Numbered from the stretch's first letter, positions 1 to 9,230 are shown. The stretch: DNA of 64,000 bases from Cryobacterium sp. BB307 (GCF_012274275.1 NZ_JAANZA010000002.1:310001-374000); one strand, 5' to 3'. Numbers and translations are program-made. Notes: a model not told the origin generated them from the letters alone.

Positions 1-1
1 A

Positions 2-193
2 GTGGTCTTCGATGCAACTGGCCGCCCGGTGACCTACACCGTTGCCCCGAACGACCTGCTCCCGGAGGTGGCCGGCCGGTTTGGTATCACTGTCGACGAT
101 GTGTTTTACCTCAATCCCGCCCGTGGTCCGTCGCCTCAGGATCCGATGCTGTATGTGGGCGAGGTGCTCAACCTGAACTTCCGCGAACGGTGA
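2..193 (+). CDS. LysM-like peptidoglycan-binding protein, C-terminal end (partial)
   Basis: The reading frame is open from the window edge, so only the last 63 residues are visible and the true start lies upstream. The segment YTVAPNDLLPEVAGRFGITV followed by a Leu-Asn-Pro turn and a GEVLNL ending has the spacing of a LysM module (about 45 residues), which binds GlcNAc-containing glycans such as peptidoglycan. It is the last domain of the protein. The protein is probably exported or membrane anchored, but that part is not in view. A strong hairpin terminator follows 36 bases after the stop. Confidence 0.6.
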   Translation: MVFDATGRPVTYTVAPNDLLPEVAGRFGITVDDVFYLNPARGPSPQDPMLYVGEVLNLNFRER

Positions 194-228
194 GCCGCCT
201 GCGACGCAATCGCTCCGACGCAAGACAA

Positions 229-262
229 AGCCCGGCCCGAGGCGTTCGCCTCGGGCCGGGCT
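229..262. terminator. bidirectional hairpin terminator
   Basis: A perfect inverted repeat with two 16-base arms (AGCCCGGCCCGAGGCG and its complement) around a 2-base centre. It lies between two genes that converge on it, and so can end transcription from both sides. There is no clear T-run. Confidence 0.8.
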
Positions 263-296
263 GGTCATCGGTTCGGTTCGCGGGAATCCGCGTCCG

Positions 297-1538
297 TCAT
301 TTCTCCGGCGGGTACCACCCCGATCCGGTGCCGGTCGCGTAGCCATCAGCCGTGACCGACACGGTGGCGGTGTGCGGGCGGCCGAAGTCGTAGACGACGT
401 TGTTGAAGGTGCTGTTATCCCCGACGTTGAACGAGATCACGATCGGGTCGTAGGCTGCTCCGCGGTTCAGGGGTGCGGTCGAGCGGAAGGTCCAGGTCGT
501 TACCATGGATGGGTCCGAGACGGTGGGATCCCCAACGAGTTCCCACGCGCTGTTCCCGAGAGAACCGTACTGTCCAACCGGAATCCAAGAGAAGAATCGG
601 TCCTGAGGCGTCATCGTCATGGTGACGGTGGCAACCGCGGCGTCGCCAGCACCAGCACCGGACAGGGAGACCGGCACCGTTACCGTCAACACTTCATTGC
701 CGGCCGCCTGAGTGATCGGCACGGTCCTCCTCGCCTCGTAGCTCGTCGGATGAGCGAAGGGGCCCACCCACTTGTGCCAGCTCGGGTCGGGAGGCGTCAG
801 GCCACGAGCAAGAGTGCCGAACAGTGACGCCTCGAACGTCACGGTCCCGACGTTGGCAGCGGTCAGGTGCTGCAACGCGTTCGAGAGAGAGACGCACTGG
901 CCCTGGTTGCTGAACAGCGTGCCGAAGCTCTCCCATCCACCGGCCATGCAGTCCGCCTTGGTCAGCGATACGGTCTCCAGCCGGAAGAAGGCATCCGAGC
1001 CGCTGTCGATGCCGTTCCAGATGGCCTTGTTCACAAACTCCAAGGAGTGCGATCCAGGACCAACATAGAAGGTGCCCTGGCTGAACGTCGGGTCGGTCAT
1101 CGAGATGTCGGCACGGGCAATGGCCGACAAGTAGAAACGGGTCGGACACGTGCGGAGCTCTGCAGGGATCTCGGAAGTGGTACCGATGAGCACGCCGTTG
1201 TCGAAGACGGAGAACTCATCGCCGTGGCAGAACGAGTCGGTGACCGTCACCTTCGTCAGCTTGGTGGTCTCGAAGACGTACGGCCCGTCGACTGTGCCGC
1301 CGCCCACGCCGCCCTGGGTCGTGAACTGCTGCCATCCCGTGTCGACGATGGTGTTCGTGGTCGCGCTTGCCGTCGTTGGCGAGGCAACCACCATGAGGGC
1401 GAGTGAGGCGAGCACCGCTAACAGTCGTGTCCGCACGGCTCGCATGGGCGTCCCGGCCAGCTGAGCCGCGGCGCGCGTCTCCCGGTGTCGGTTCTTGTCT
1501 GGAGGGTCTTCCGGTTGGACGGTGGCTAACGTGAACAT
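297..1538 (-). CDS. exported protein of unknown function
   Basis: 413 residues from the first ATG. A classical signal peptide is visible around residues 32-60: MRAVRTRLL, then a hydrophobic run LAVLASLALMVVA, then an Ala-x-Ala-like cleavage region SPTTASA. The mature part is rich in Thr, Val, Gly and aromatic residues with several Cys (SFCHGDE, RTCPTR, ADCMAGG, GQCVSL), as in beta-rich secreted proteins. I recognise no catalytic motif. Two starts are possible. The ATG at 1538 has an AAAAGAGAA Shine-Dalgarno-like stretch. The ATG at 1445 would begin directly at the signal peptide but has a poor ribosome site. It is divergent from the nitrilase gene, and three GTTAGAAG-type elements lie between them. 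Confidence 0.7.
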   Translation of the reverse strand: MFTLATVQPEDPPDKNRHRETRAAAQLAGTPMRAVRTRLLAVLASLALMVVASPTTASATTNTIVDTGWQQFTTQGGVGGGTVDGPYVFETTKLTKVTVTDSFCHGDEFSVFDNGVLIGTTSEIPAELRTCPTRFYLSAIARADISMTDPTFSQGTFYVGPGSHSLEFVNKAIWNGIDSGSDAFFRLETVSLTKADCMAGGWESFGTLFSNQGQCVSLSNALQHLTAANVGTVTFEASLFGTLARGLTPPDPSWHKWVGPFAHPTSYEARRTVPITQAAGNEVLTVTVPVSLSGAGAGDAAVATVTMTMTPQDRFFSWIPVGQYGSLGNSAWELVGDPTVSDPSMVTTWTFRSTAPLNRGAAYDPIVISFNVGDNSTFNNVVYDFGRPHTATVSVTADGYATGTGSGWYPPEK

Positions 1539-1555
1539 GGTTTCTCTTTTCTACG

Positions 1556-1620
1556 GGTTAGAAGGCGACAGGCCTGGATTGGCCAGGGCTTCTAATAACA
1601 GCGAACTTTAACGTTAGAAG
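1556..1620. promoter_or_regulatory. three GTTAGAAG-type elements in a divergent promoter region
   Basis: GTTAGAAG occurs at 1557-1564 and 1613-1620. An inverted, nearly identical copy (CTTCTAAT) lies at 1589-1596. The 248-base gap between the divergent exported-protein and nitrilase genes is locally AT-rich, unlike its surroundings. This is consistent with an operator for one or both genes, but no regulator can be named. Confidence 0.4.
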
Positions 1621-1786
1621 CTACCATGTCTTTTGCTCGCTTTGAAGCCCCCAGTTGCACGGCTTCTTGGGCTGGACAGGAGAAGCTTCGAAGGTGCGGA
1701 TGCGGTTGCGCGGCTGGCGGCGCGGACCCCGCCTCAATACTCAGTACGCTGACCAGAAGCAGCAGACACCAGCGAAGGACGCATCA

Positions 1787-2722
1787 ATGACGAGAGTTGC
1801 CGTAGCCCAGATCGGGTCGCGAGTGTTCGACACCCCGGCGACCATGCAGCGGTTGCGGGACATCGTCGCGGAGGCATCCGAGAAGCAGGTCGAGTTCCTG
1901 GTGTTTCCGGAGGCCTTCATCGGCGGCTATCCGAAGGGGTTGAATTTCGGAGCCGTCGTCGGCTCGCGCACACCGGAAGGACGTGATGACTTCCTGCGCT
2001 ACTCCGAATCGGCGATCAGCGTGCCCGGCCCGGAGACTGAAGAGATCGGTGAACTGGCAGCATCCGCGGGCATGACCATTGTCGTCGGCGTCATCGAGCG
2101 CGATGGCGGAACCCTGTACTGCACGGCCGTCTACATCGGTGCCGACGGTTCGCTGGTCGGGAAACACCGCAAACTGATGCCAACCGCGAGCGAGCGCCTG
2201 ATCTGGGGGCAGGGTGACGGTTCCACCCTGGAGGTCTTCGACTCCCCCGCCGGCCGGTACGCCGCCACCATCTGCTGGGAGAACTACATGCCCCAGCTGC
2301 GCCTGGCGACCTACCAGCAGGGCATCCAGCTGTGGTGCGCGCCGACCGTCGACGACCGCGAGATCTGGCAGTCCAGCATGCGCCACATCGCCTACGAGGG
2401 GCGGATGTTCGTGCTCAGCGCCTGCCAGTACCTGACCCGCGCTGATTGTCCAGACGACTACGAGGCGGTGCAGGGCAACGATCCGGAGACCGAACTCATC
2501 CGCGGTGGAAGCGTGATCGTCTCGCCGCTCGGCGAGGTTCTCGCCGGCCCGATCTACGGCGAGAGCGCACTGCTGGTGGCGGACATCGATCTCGCCGACC
2601 AGGTGCGCGGCCAGTACGACCTGGATGTGACCGGCCACTACTCCCGCAGCGACATCTTCCAGCTCACGGTGAACACCGAGCCGCGGGCATCCGTTCGCCG
2701 CGTCGCGGAGATTTCAGACTGA
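1787..2722 (+). CDS. nitrilase (carbon-nitrogen hydrolase)
   Basis: 311 residues. Nitrilases convert organic nitriles to carboxylic acids and ammonia with a Glu-Lys-Cys triad. All three residues are visible: E42 in FPEAFIGGYPKG, K129 in KHRKLMPT and C163 in ICWENYMP. The Trp-Glu-Asn-Tyr-Met-Pro stretch after the Cys is typical of true nitrilases rather than amidases. The start at 1787 was chosen because GAAGGA sits 7 bases upstream and the family homology begins there; the frame is open further upstream but that part is not nitrilase-like. The last 9 bases overlap the end of the convergent hydrolase gene. The substrate is unknown. Confidence 0.9.
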   Translation: MTRVAVAQIGSRVFDTPATMQRLRDIVAEASEKQVEFLVFPEAFIGGYPKGLNFGAVVGSRTPEGRDDFLRYSESAISVPGPETEEIGELAASAGMTIVVGVIERDGGTLYCTAVYIGADGSLVGKHRKLMPTASERLIWGQGDGSTLEVFDSPAGRYAATICWENYMPQLRLATYQQGIQLWCAPTVDDREIWQSSMRHIAYEGRMFVLSACQYLTRADCPDDYEAVQGNDPETELIRGGSVIVSPLGEVLAGPIYGESALLVADIDLADQVRGQYDLDVTGHYSRSDIFQLTVNTEPRASVRRVAEISD

Positions 2723-3568
2723 GTCCGGAAGCTGAACCCACGTGGACGACCAGTCCTCCAGCTCCGAGATGACAGCATCGGGTCGGCTCGCCCAACCGAA
2801 GTGGGGCCGCTTGCCGGCATCCAAGACCAGATGACGGCGGGTAACCCGTGCGCTCGGCAGGAGAGCCGCGAGCCCGCCCACGGCGCGCTGCGGGGCCAAT
2901 GTGTCCCCGTGCAACGAGAGAACCAGCACCGGCAACTCGAGGACCGCTAGTGACTGGCCCGCGTCGACAGGAGGTCGGCCGTACGTGAGCCGGCCGGTGC
3001 GCGCCAGGCGAGCCCAGTCGCGCATCACACCGCGCGCTTCCCTGCCAGCGAAGCTCACAAGACGCCCGGGGAAATGGCCGACAACCGCGGCGAGGGCAGC
3101 GAATAGTTGAATGGCGACGAGGTAGCGAAGTGGCCAGAGTCGCCAGTGAACCGACCCCGCGGCAACGAACGCCAGAGCATCTACGGTCGCACCTCCGCGT
3201 GCGACGCTGACACACGCCACCTGGGCACCCAGGCTGTGACCCAAGACAACCACCGGTGAACCGGGAGCGCGTTCCCGAACTTCCTCTATTGCTGCATCGA
3301 GGTCATCCGCCAGATCCGCGTATCCGAAGTCCCGCCGACGCCCGGGGATCGACGGTTGCATCCCCTCGTGCCCCCGCAGTTCGGTGACAGCGACACCGCT
3401 CCCGTTCTCGGCTAGCGCATCCGCGAACTGGCGGTAGAAACGAGCGCCGACCCCCATCGCCGGAACAACGACATACACCGGAGCCCTCGGTGTGGAAGGC
3501 GCCCGCCACTGGACCGCGAAGTGTGAGCCATCCAGGCGCCGAATTGGCACGCTCTCTATTTCGACCAA
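2714..3568 (-). CDS. alpha/beta hydrolase (lysophospholipase-like)
   Basis: 284 residues from a TTG codon at 3568, which has a strong AGAGGAA site 5 bases upstream. An open frame continues to 3712, but the extra residues do not look like the fold. Visible elements are a first strand with a small-residue oxyanion region (VVPAMGVGARFYRQFADALA), the nucleophile elbow GHSLGAQ, an acid candidate in LSLHGDTLAP and a late catalytic His candidate in KRPHFGW. The fold is typical of serine hydrolases acting on esters or lipids; the substrate cannot be told. It converges on the nitrilase and its stop overlaps that gene by 9 bases. Confidence 0.75.
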   Translation of the reverse strand: MVEIESVPIRRLDGSHFAVQWRAPSTPRAPVYVVVPAMGVGARFYRQFADALAENGSGVAVTELRGHEGMQPSIPGRRRDFGYADLADDLDAAIEEVRERAPGSPVVVLGHSLGAQVACVSVARGGATVDALAFVAAGSVHWRLWPLRYLVAIQLFAALAAVVGHFPGRLVSFAGREARGVMRDWARLARTGRLTYGRPPVDAGQSLAVLELPVLVLSLHGDTLAPQRAVGGLAALLPSARVTRRHLVLDAGKRPHFGWASRPDAVISELEDWSSTWVQLPDSV

Positions 3569-3735
3569 CACACTTCCTCTTTCAGCTGCGGGAGTTATCC
3601 GTTCAGCACATGGTCTCATCGACATGGCGACCGCTGCGCCGCTCTCGAGAACGTCGACCACCGGGCCGCTTCCCACTCCCGATACGGTTGGCACAGTCTT
3701 GTCCCGCCACAACGGTGGAATCGCAGAGGAGAACC

Positions 3736-4182
3736 ATGAAGACCCAGGACAGCATCAGCATCAACGCTAACCGTGCACGGGTGTTCGGGGTGTTCTGCGA
3801 CCTCGAGAATGCGGCGGCCAACATCGGCGCGATTACCAAGGTCGAGGTGCTCACCGGGGCATCGCAACTCAACGTTGGCACCAAGTGGCGGGAGACCCGC
3901 ACCATGTTCGGCAAAGAGGCGACCGAGGAGATGTGGGTCACGGCGTACGAACAGGACGTGTCCTACGTGGCCGAAGCTGAGTCCCGTGGTGCCCACTACC
4001 GCACCGAGTACCGATTCACTCCGGAAGGCAGCGGTACCCGAGTCGACATGACGTTCGAGGGTGTCCCGCTCACGTTCGGCGCCCGCCTATCCGGCATCAT
4101 CGGGACGCTGTTTGTCGGTGCGGCCAAGAAGGCGCTGCACCAGGACCTAGTCGACCTGAAGCGGGTGTGCGAAGCGGCGTGA
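3736..4182 (+). CDS. SRPBCC (START-like) family protein
   Basis: 148 residues. The sequence has the order expected of the polyketide cyclase/START-like fold: an N-terminal beta strand (SISINANRARVFGVFCDLENAAANI), a central sheet with GTKWRETRTMFGKEATEEMWV, and a long C-terminal helix (GAAKKALHQDLVDLKRVCEAA). Members bind hydrophobic ligands or act as cyclases or aromatases; the ligand here is not predictable. The start is well supported by AGAGGAGAA just upstream. The gene is divergent from the alpha/beta hydrolase and is followed by a hairpin terminator at 4286. Confidence 0.8.
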   Translation: MKTQDSISINANRARVFGVFCDLENAAANIGAITKVEVLTGASQLNVGTKWRETRTMFGKEATEEMWVTAYEQDVSYVAEAESRGAHYRTEYRFTPEGSGTRVDMTFEGVPLTFGARLSGIIGTLFVGAAKKALHQDLVDLKRVCEAA

Positions 4183-4285
4183 ACCGCGGCAGCTGACGAC
4201 TGCCATCTTCGTTGCCGGATGCGATGAGGTAGCGTGGACGCAGACTTCCGGCTTTGGCCGGCGGGTACTGGTTGAGACAGTGCAT

Positions 4286-4314
4286 GAACCCCCAGCTGCT
4301 TTGACTGGGGGTTC
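4286..4314 (+). terminator. hairpin terminator
   Basis: GAACCCCCAG and CTGGGGGTTC form a perfect 10-bp stem with a 9-base loop, followed by TTCCGTTTCC. It lies about 100 bases after the SRPBCC gene and before the DUF1801 gene. Confidence 0.7.
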
Positions 4315-4452
4315 TTCCGTTTCCAATAGTCGCGGGATCGGTGGAATCCTACTCGAAATGCAGTAGCAAGACGCGCGAGGTTGCAGTCCGCTACGCGCCT
4401 TAGATTTACCCCGCCGCAGTACGCTGGTTGTCCCGGAAGATCGCGAGGAAAC

Positions 4453-4875
4453 ATGGCAACGAAGCAGCCAGCGATGTCACCGTCCGACCTGCCGGTCGCG
4501 GAGGTGCTGGACCGCGCCACCGGCCCACGGCGCGCCGAGGCGGACGAACTGCTCGCGATCTTCCGCGACGTCAGCGGCGAGCAACCGGTCGTGTGGGCGG
4601 GCCGCATCATCGGTTTCGGAGAGTACGAGTACCGCTACGACAGCGGCCACGGGGGTCGCGCTCCCCTGCTCGCCTTCGCATCCGGTCCCAGGGAACATAC
4701 GATCTACATGCCCAACGATTTTGCGGAGCGTTGGCCCGATCTTCTAGCTCGGCTCGGCCCCCATCGTGCGAGCAAGGTGTGCCTTTACTTCACACGGTTG
4801 ACGGGTGTGGATCGCGACGCGCTGCGGATGCTGCTCGAGCTAGTGCTTGATGATGCGAGGTCGCAGGCGGTCTGA
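4453..4875 (+). CDS. DUF1801 domain protein
   Basis: 140 residues. The stretch from PVVWAGRIIGFGEYEYRYDSG through the small-residue linker to LLAFASGPREHTIYMPNDF matches the DUF1801 (YdhG-like) pattern: an early Trp/Gly strand, a Tyr-rich middle and a C-terminal helix around KVCLYFTRLTGVDRDALRMLLEL. The biochemical role of the family is not established. The ATG at 4453 was taken because GAGGAA lies immediately upstream. It appears monocistronic. The next 280 bases hold no gene that I can see. Confidence 0.75.
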   Translation: MATKQPAMSPSDLPVAEVLDRATGPRRAEADELLAIFRDVSGEQPVVWAGRIIGFGEYEYRYDSGHGGRAPLLAFASGPREHTIYMPNDFAERWPDLLARLGPHRASKVCLYFTRLTGVDRDALRMLLELVLDDARSQAV

Positions 4876-5157
4876 GACGGGCACGTTTTGTCTAAACCCT
4901 CCCCCTGGCGGCGGGTCGACATCCACGCGCAGGCCAAGCGGGCAGGGTTCAGGTCATCGAGGTAATACGGATGCCCGGGGCAGCAATCAAGGAGAAATCG
5001 GCGTCTCTGCGGCGAAACCTCCTCGATTCAGTGCTGGTGGGGCAACAAGTCCTCGGTCAGGATCGCCCCAATCTCCGAACGACGGCCGATGAGCCCTACT
5101 TCCGTGCCGCGTGCGTGTCTGCGAGAGTGAGGGCAATCTGGGAACGAAGGGATCACG

Positions 5158-6180
5158 ATGCGCGGTGTTGTCATGTACGGCCCCGGCGATGTTCGGGTCG
5201 AAGAGCGCGAAGATCCGAGCATCCGGGAACCCACCGACGCGATCATCCGCGTGACCGCCGCGTGCATCTGCGGCTCTGACCTCTGGCCGTATCGGGGCGC
5301 CGACAAACCCAGGTGGCCGATCCCGATGGGGCACGAGTACGTGGGCGTGGTCGAAGAGGTCGGAGATCAGGTCGGGACAATCAAGGTCGGCGACTTCGTC
5401 GTCGGATCGTTCTTCGCCTCCGACAACACCTGCGAGATCTGCCAAGCCGGATACCAGAGCCGCTGCGTCCACGCCGTCGGCATGGGTCGGATGGGCACCC
5501 AGGCGGAGCGGCTGCGGGTTCCTCTCGCGGACGGCACGCTCGTCGCCATTCCGACGCGGCCTACCGAAGCCCAAGAACGGGGCCTGCTCGCCGCATCCGA
5601 CGTCTTGGGAACCGGGTGGTTCGGCGCGGTCGCCGCGCAGGCCGGACCCGGCAAGACCGTCGCGGTGGTCGGTGACGGTGCGGTCGGCCTGCTTGCTGTG
5701 TTGGCGGCGAAGCGACTTGGCGCGGAACGCATCATCGCGATGAGCCGCCACCCTGACCGCCAGGCGCTGGCCCGCCGGTTCGGCGCCACCGACATCGTCG
5801 AGGAGCGCGGAGATGACGGCGTGGCTCGGATCAAGGAGCTGATAGGCGGACTGGGTGCGCACTCAGTCGTCGAAGCTGTGGGCACGCAGGAGGCGATGAT
5901 GCAGGCGATCCGAGCGACGCGCGCCGGCGGGCACGTGGGATACGTCGGCGTCTCACACGACGTCGCCCTGCCTGGCGAGGAGCTGTTCTACTCCGGTGTG
6001 CACCTGCACGGCGGTCCGGCGCCTGTGCGCCGCTTCCTGCCGGAGCTGGTCGACCTGATCATGAGCGGCGAGATCGACCCCGGTCAGGTGTTCGACCTGA
6101 CGCTGCCGCTCGAGCAGGCCGCCGAAGGTTACAAGGCGATGGACGAACGCCGCGCCATCAAGGTGCTGCTCACGCTCTGA
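5158..6180 (+). CDS. zinc-dependent alcohol dehydrogenase (MDR family)
   Basis: 340 residues, the usual length of medium-chain dehydrogenases that oxidise alcohols or reduce carbonyls with NAD(P). The catalytic zinc ligands are C38 in CICGSD and H59-E60 in MGHEYVG. The nucleotide-binding turn is GDGAVG. The structural zinc lobe reads D89-x2-C92-x2-C95-x7-C103, so the first of the usual four cysteines is an Asp, as in one known subfamily. There is no strong ribosome site, but the ATG at 5158 fits the family start. The YciI-like gene follows on the same strand 98 bases later. Confidence 0.88.
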   Translation: MRGVVMYGPGDVRVEEREDPSIREPTDAIIRVTAACICGSDLWPYRGADKPRWPIPMGHEYVGVVEEVGDQVGTIKVGDFVVGSFFASDNTCEICQAGYQSRCVHAVGMGRMGTQAERLRVPLADGTLVAIPTRPTEAQERGLLAASDVLGTGWFGAVAAQAGPGKTVAVVGDGAVGLLAVLAAKRLGAERIIAMSRHPDRQALARRFGATDIVEERGDDGVARIKELIGGLGAHSVVEAVGTQEAMMQAIRATRAGGHVGYVGVSHDVALPGEELFYSGVHLHGGPAPVRRFLPELVDLIMSGEIDPGQVFDLTLPLEQAAEGYKAMDERRAIKVLLTL

Positions 6181-6278
6181 GTTCGCTGAGTCGCTTTGAG
6201 CACGCGCCACGTCTGGTCCACCGCTACGACGATGATGAAGAAGCACGATCGCTCAAGCGCGAAGAGGGAGTCAATGCG

Positions 6279-6620
6279 ATGACGAAGTACCTGATCTCGT
6301 TCCCGAGTAGTGCCATGGACGTTCCGGAGGAGGAATTCCAGTCGGTGGTGGATGCCTCGCACGCGGTAGTGCAGGAGGCGAAGGATGCCGGCGTCTGGGT
6401 GTTCGGCGGCGGTATCGATGAGAGCGTGCCGCCCGTCATGGTCGATGCTGATGGGACCGTGACCGAAGGAACCTATCCGCAGACGAAGCAGATCGAAGGC
6501 GGCTACTCGGTGCTGGAATTGCCCTCGTATGAGGCGGCACTGGAATGGGGCGCAAGGATCGCGACCGCCTGTCGATGCGCGCAGGAAGTTCGCGCGTTCC
6601 AGTACGACCCCGCCAGCTGA
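6279..6620 (+). CDS. YciI-like (DGPF) family protein
   Basis: 113 residues with the ferredoxin-like pattern of the YCII/DGPF family: MTKYLISFPSS at the start, a central GVWVFGGGI, and the PQTKQIEGGYSVLELPSYEAALEWGARIA end. In actinobacteria such proteins often sit beside ECF sigma factors; none is present here. GAGGGAG lies 8 bases before the ATG. The biochemical role is unknown. Confidence 0.8.
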   Translation: MTKYLISFPSSAMDVPEEEFQSVVDASHAVVQEAKDAGVWVFGGGIDESVPPVMVDADGTVTEGTYPQTKQIEGGYSVLELPSYEAALEWGARIATACRCAQEVRAFQYDPAS

Positions 6621-6638
6621 GACGTCGGTGGCCGTCGG

Positions 6639-7750
6639 TACCATCAGCCGATGGTCACACGATTTCGGATCGACATCGGCGACGACATTCTCGACGACCT
6701 GCGCACACGGCTCGCCGGTGCTCGTCTGCTGCCGGAATCGCCGGGGCGGCCATGGTCGGCTCTGTCGGCCGACTACCTCGCGGAACTCGTCGATGACTGG
6801 CGGCGGTTCGACTGGCCGCGCCGGCAGGCATGGCTGAACTCCTTCCCGCAGTTCACCGCGACGATCGACACCGCCAGTATCCACTTCGTGCATCGGCTCG
6901 GCTCCGACGCGGATGCTCCCCCGGTGCTGCTCATGCACGGCTGGCCCCACACGTTCGCCCTTCAGCTCGCCTTGGTCGAGGCCGCTCCCGAACTCACCTT
7001 CGTTGTGCCGAGTCTTCCCGGGTTTGCGTTCTCGTCCCCTTTCGAAGGAGTGATCTCAGAGGCTCGCCTAGCTGAGACGATGCACACGCTGATGACGGGC
7101 GTGCTCGGGTATCGCCGCTACGTCACCTAGGCGAGGACGTGACCGCAAACGTGAATGACCTGATCGCTGCCACGCATCCGGAATCAGTGGCCGGCATCCT
7201 CGCGACTCACGCGCACTTCCCCACTGCTGCCGAGCGCGAGGCGCTGGGCGACCCGCAGATCGAAGCGTTCTTTGCTCGCCTGGCCGCCGACATGCACGAC
7301 ATGAGCGGCTATGCGCATCTGCAGTCCACCCGACCGGACACCCTTGCGGCCGCGTTGAACGATTCACCGGTCGGCCTGTTGGCGTGGATCGTCGAGAAGC
7401 TGATCGAGTGGAGCGACACGCCTCGGGATGACCCTCGAGCGGTGGAGAGGCTGTTGTCGCGGGAGCGGATGCTGACGGAGGCGACAATCTACTGGGCGAC
7501 GCAGTCGATCGGCAGCTCGTTTCGGCCGTATTTCGAACGCGATTATGGCGCCGAGATCCCGCCGGTCGAGGTGCCGGCATCGGTGCACATCCAGCGGCAC
7601 GAGCACGACTATCCGGAAGCGGCGGCGCGTGCGTTCTACCGCGACCTGTTCTCGTTCGAGCATCTCGAACGAGGCGGACATTTCGCCGCGGCGGAAGTCC
7701 CAGACGTCATTGCTGAACGGCTTCGCGCGCTTGTTGCACATGTGCGGTGA
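6639..7750 (+). pseudogene. epoxide hydrolase, broken by a one-base frameshift
   Basis: The first part (ATG at 6651) carries the epoxide hydrolase N-terminal domain and the HGWP oxyanion motif followed by PSLPGFAFSSPF, then stops at TAG 7128-7130. Restoring one base between 7129 and 7130 continues the protein as Tyr-Gly-Glu-Asp-Val, which would hold the nucleophile Asp. The second frame then runs to 7750 with the catalytic-His motif ERGGHFAAAEVPD. So both halves of a normal ~366-residue enzyme are present in two frames. A TACCAT -10-like hexamer lies 7 bases before the ATG. It is either a recent pseudogene, a sequencing error, or programmed slippage; no slippery run is visible, which argues against the last. 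Confidence 0.85.
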
Positions 7751-7768
7751 CCGGGGCGGCGCAAACGT

Positions 7769-8998
7769 CTAGAAGTGTCGGGCACAGGTCTCATCTGCTG
7801 CGGTTTGGCCCTGAACACCGTCCAACACCTCGGGGGTGGCGGATGGTGGAGCACTCGTGCTCGAAGGCGGGGAGGCGCCTTCCCCAGTCTCGGGCGCATC
7901 CGCCGCCGCTGTGCCCAGCCCAGTCTTGCCGGGCACGAATCGTTCGTCGGCCCGGATCTTGTCCATCATTTTGTCGGCCTCAGCCGCCACCGGGGCGACC
8001 TTCCCGGCGTAGACGCCATCCTGCCCATAGACACTCGGGTATTGGGCGAACGCGACGTTCTCGAGCCCCATACCGTTCAGCGCCTGGGCCATTGCGACCA
8101 TCGTCATAGGATTTCTGAGACTGTTCGAGAAGATCGTGTTCTCGCTGACCACGGTCGCCAGCCTGAAGAGCGCCACCGGATCGTTGAGAATGCCGTCTGG
8201 CTTCTTCAACGTCCGCAGCATCGACGACAGGAACATCTGCTGCGTGCTGATTCGCCCCAAGTCGCTGCCGTCGCCTACACCGTGACGGGTGCGGAGGAAG
8301 TTCAATGCGTCCTCGCCGGACAGCTCGTGCGTGCCGGCGGCATCGACGCTGAACCCGCTCCACGGGTCATCGATCGGACCGTCCACGCACACGGGCACCC
8401 CGCCGATCACCTCGGTGATCTTCTTCACACCCTCGAATTTGACCTGCAGCGCGAAAGGGATCTCGAGCCCGGTGAGCTCCGACACGGTTAGAACAGTGCA
8501 CGCGAGGCCGCCATAGGCAAGGGTGTTGTTGATCGGCTGCGCGGACATGGCCGAATGAAACCCGTTGCCGTCCTTCCGGGGGCATGCCGGGATGGACACG
8601 ACCATATCCCGCGGGATGCTCACTGCCACGGCACTCTGTTGGTCCTCGGCAACGTGGATGAGCATGGTGACATCGTTGAGCTCCGCCTTGCCGCGCCCGT
8701 TACAGCCCGAGTCGTCCTCGCACACGTCGCTGCCGACCACTAGCACGTTGAACCCGCCCTCGAACGATCCGAGTGACGGCGGCGGCCCAGGCGTCTCGCC
8801 GACGAGCGGCACCGACTCCACGCGGCTCTCCAGACTCAACAGAACTACCCCGACCAGGCTGACGCTCGACACAACCAGCACCGCGCAGCCAACTGCCGCC
8901 GCTTTAAGAAGCACGCGCCACGCCGGGTGACGGTGAAGGCGACCGTGTCTGGCCAGGGTGGGCGGTTGCGTGCGACTTGTTTTCCGCAGGGCACGCAT
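7769..8998 (-). CDS. LytR-CpsA-Psr (LCP) family cell-wall ligase
   Basis: 409 residues. LCP enzymes attach undecaprenyl-linked glycopolymers to peptidoglycan on the outer face of the membrane. After a basic N-terminus there is one membrane helix (around AAAVGCAVLVVSSVSLVGVV). The LCP domain follows, with FNVLVVGSD, LNDVTMLIHV, SIPRDMVVSIP and the Arg-rich ALNFLRTRHGVGDGSDLGR motif that binds the lipid pyrophosphate. The C-terminal ~50 residues are a Pro/Ser/Thr/Ala-rich tail. The ATG at 8998 was chosen because GGGGGGAG precedes it by 8 bases; the frame is open to 9082. It is divergent from the DadA-like gene. Confidence 0.88.
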   Translation of the reverse strand: MRALRKTSRTQPPTLARHGRLHRHPAWRVLLKAAAVGCAVLVVSSVSLVGVVLLSLESRVESVPLVGETPGPPPSLGSFEGGFNVLVVGSDVCEDDSGCNGRGKAELNDVTMLIHVAEDQQSAVAVSIPRDMVVSIPACPRKDGNGFHSAMSAQPINNTLAYGGLACTVLTVSELTGLEIPFALQVKFEGVKKITEVIGGVPVCVDGPIDDPWSGFSVDAAGTHELSGEDALNFLRTRHGVGDGSDLGRISTQQMFLSSMLRTLKKPDGILNDPVALFRLATVVSENTIFSNSLRNPMTMVAMAQALNGMGLENVAFAQYPSVYGQDGVYAGKVAPVAAEADKMMDKIRADERFVPGKTGLGTAAADAPETGEGASPPSSTSAPPSATPEVLDGVQGQTAADETCARHF

Positions 8999-9230
8999 CG
9001 GGTCCACTCCCCCCTCCCCCTCTGGTCGCATCCGGCGGCGATCCCTCACCGCTGAGGTCTTGTCAACGATACATGGGAGCATCAGCTCGAAGTCGAAAGT
9101 TCGCGTGAAGTCATTCGAGGCCTTCTTGTTACGAACCGGGCGGCTTGAGACGATTCGGCTGTCGCATCAGGCAACCTCTACCCTGAGACCAGTCTCCTCC
9201 TTCTCTCGTCAGTAGAAAGCAACATCGCAC

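Noticed and set aside
4183-4452. Possible tRNA around the hairpin at 4286
   Set aside because: The stem-loop has no T-arm, anticodon arm or CCA-like end; it fits a terminator.
4876-5157. A small gene in the 282-base gap before the alcohol dehydrogenase
   Set aside because: Short frames exist in all phases but none has a ribosome site, hydrophobic segment or family pattern.
7120-7142. Programmed ribosomal frameshifting in the epoxide hydrolase
   Set aside because: No slippery heptamer or downstream structure is visible at the shift; simple base loss explains it.
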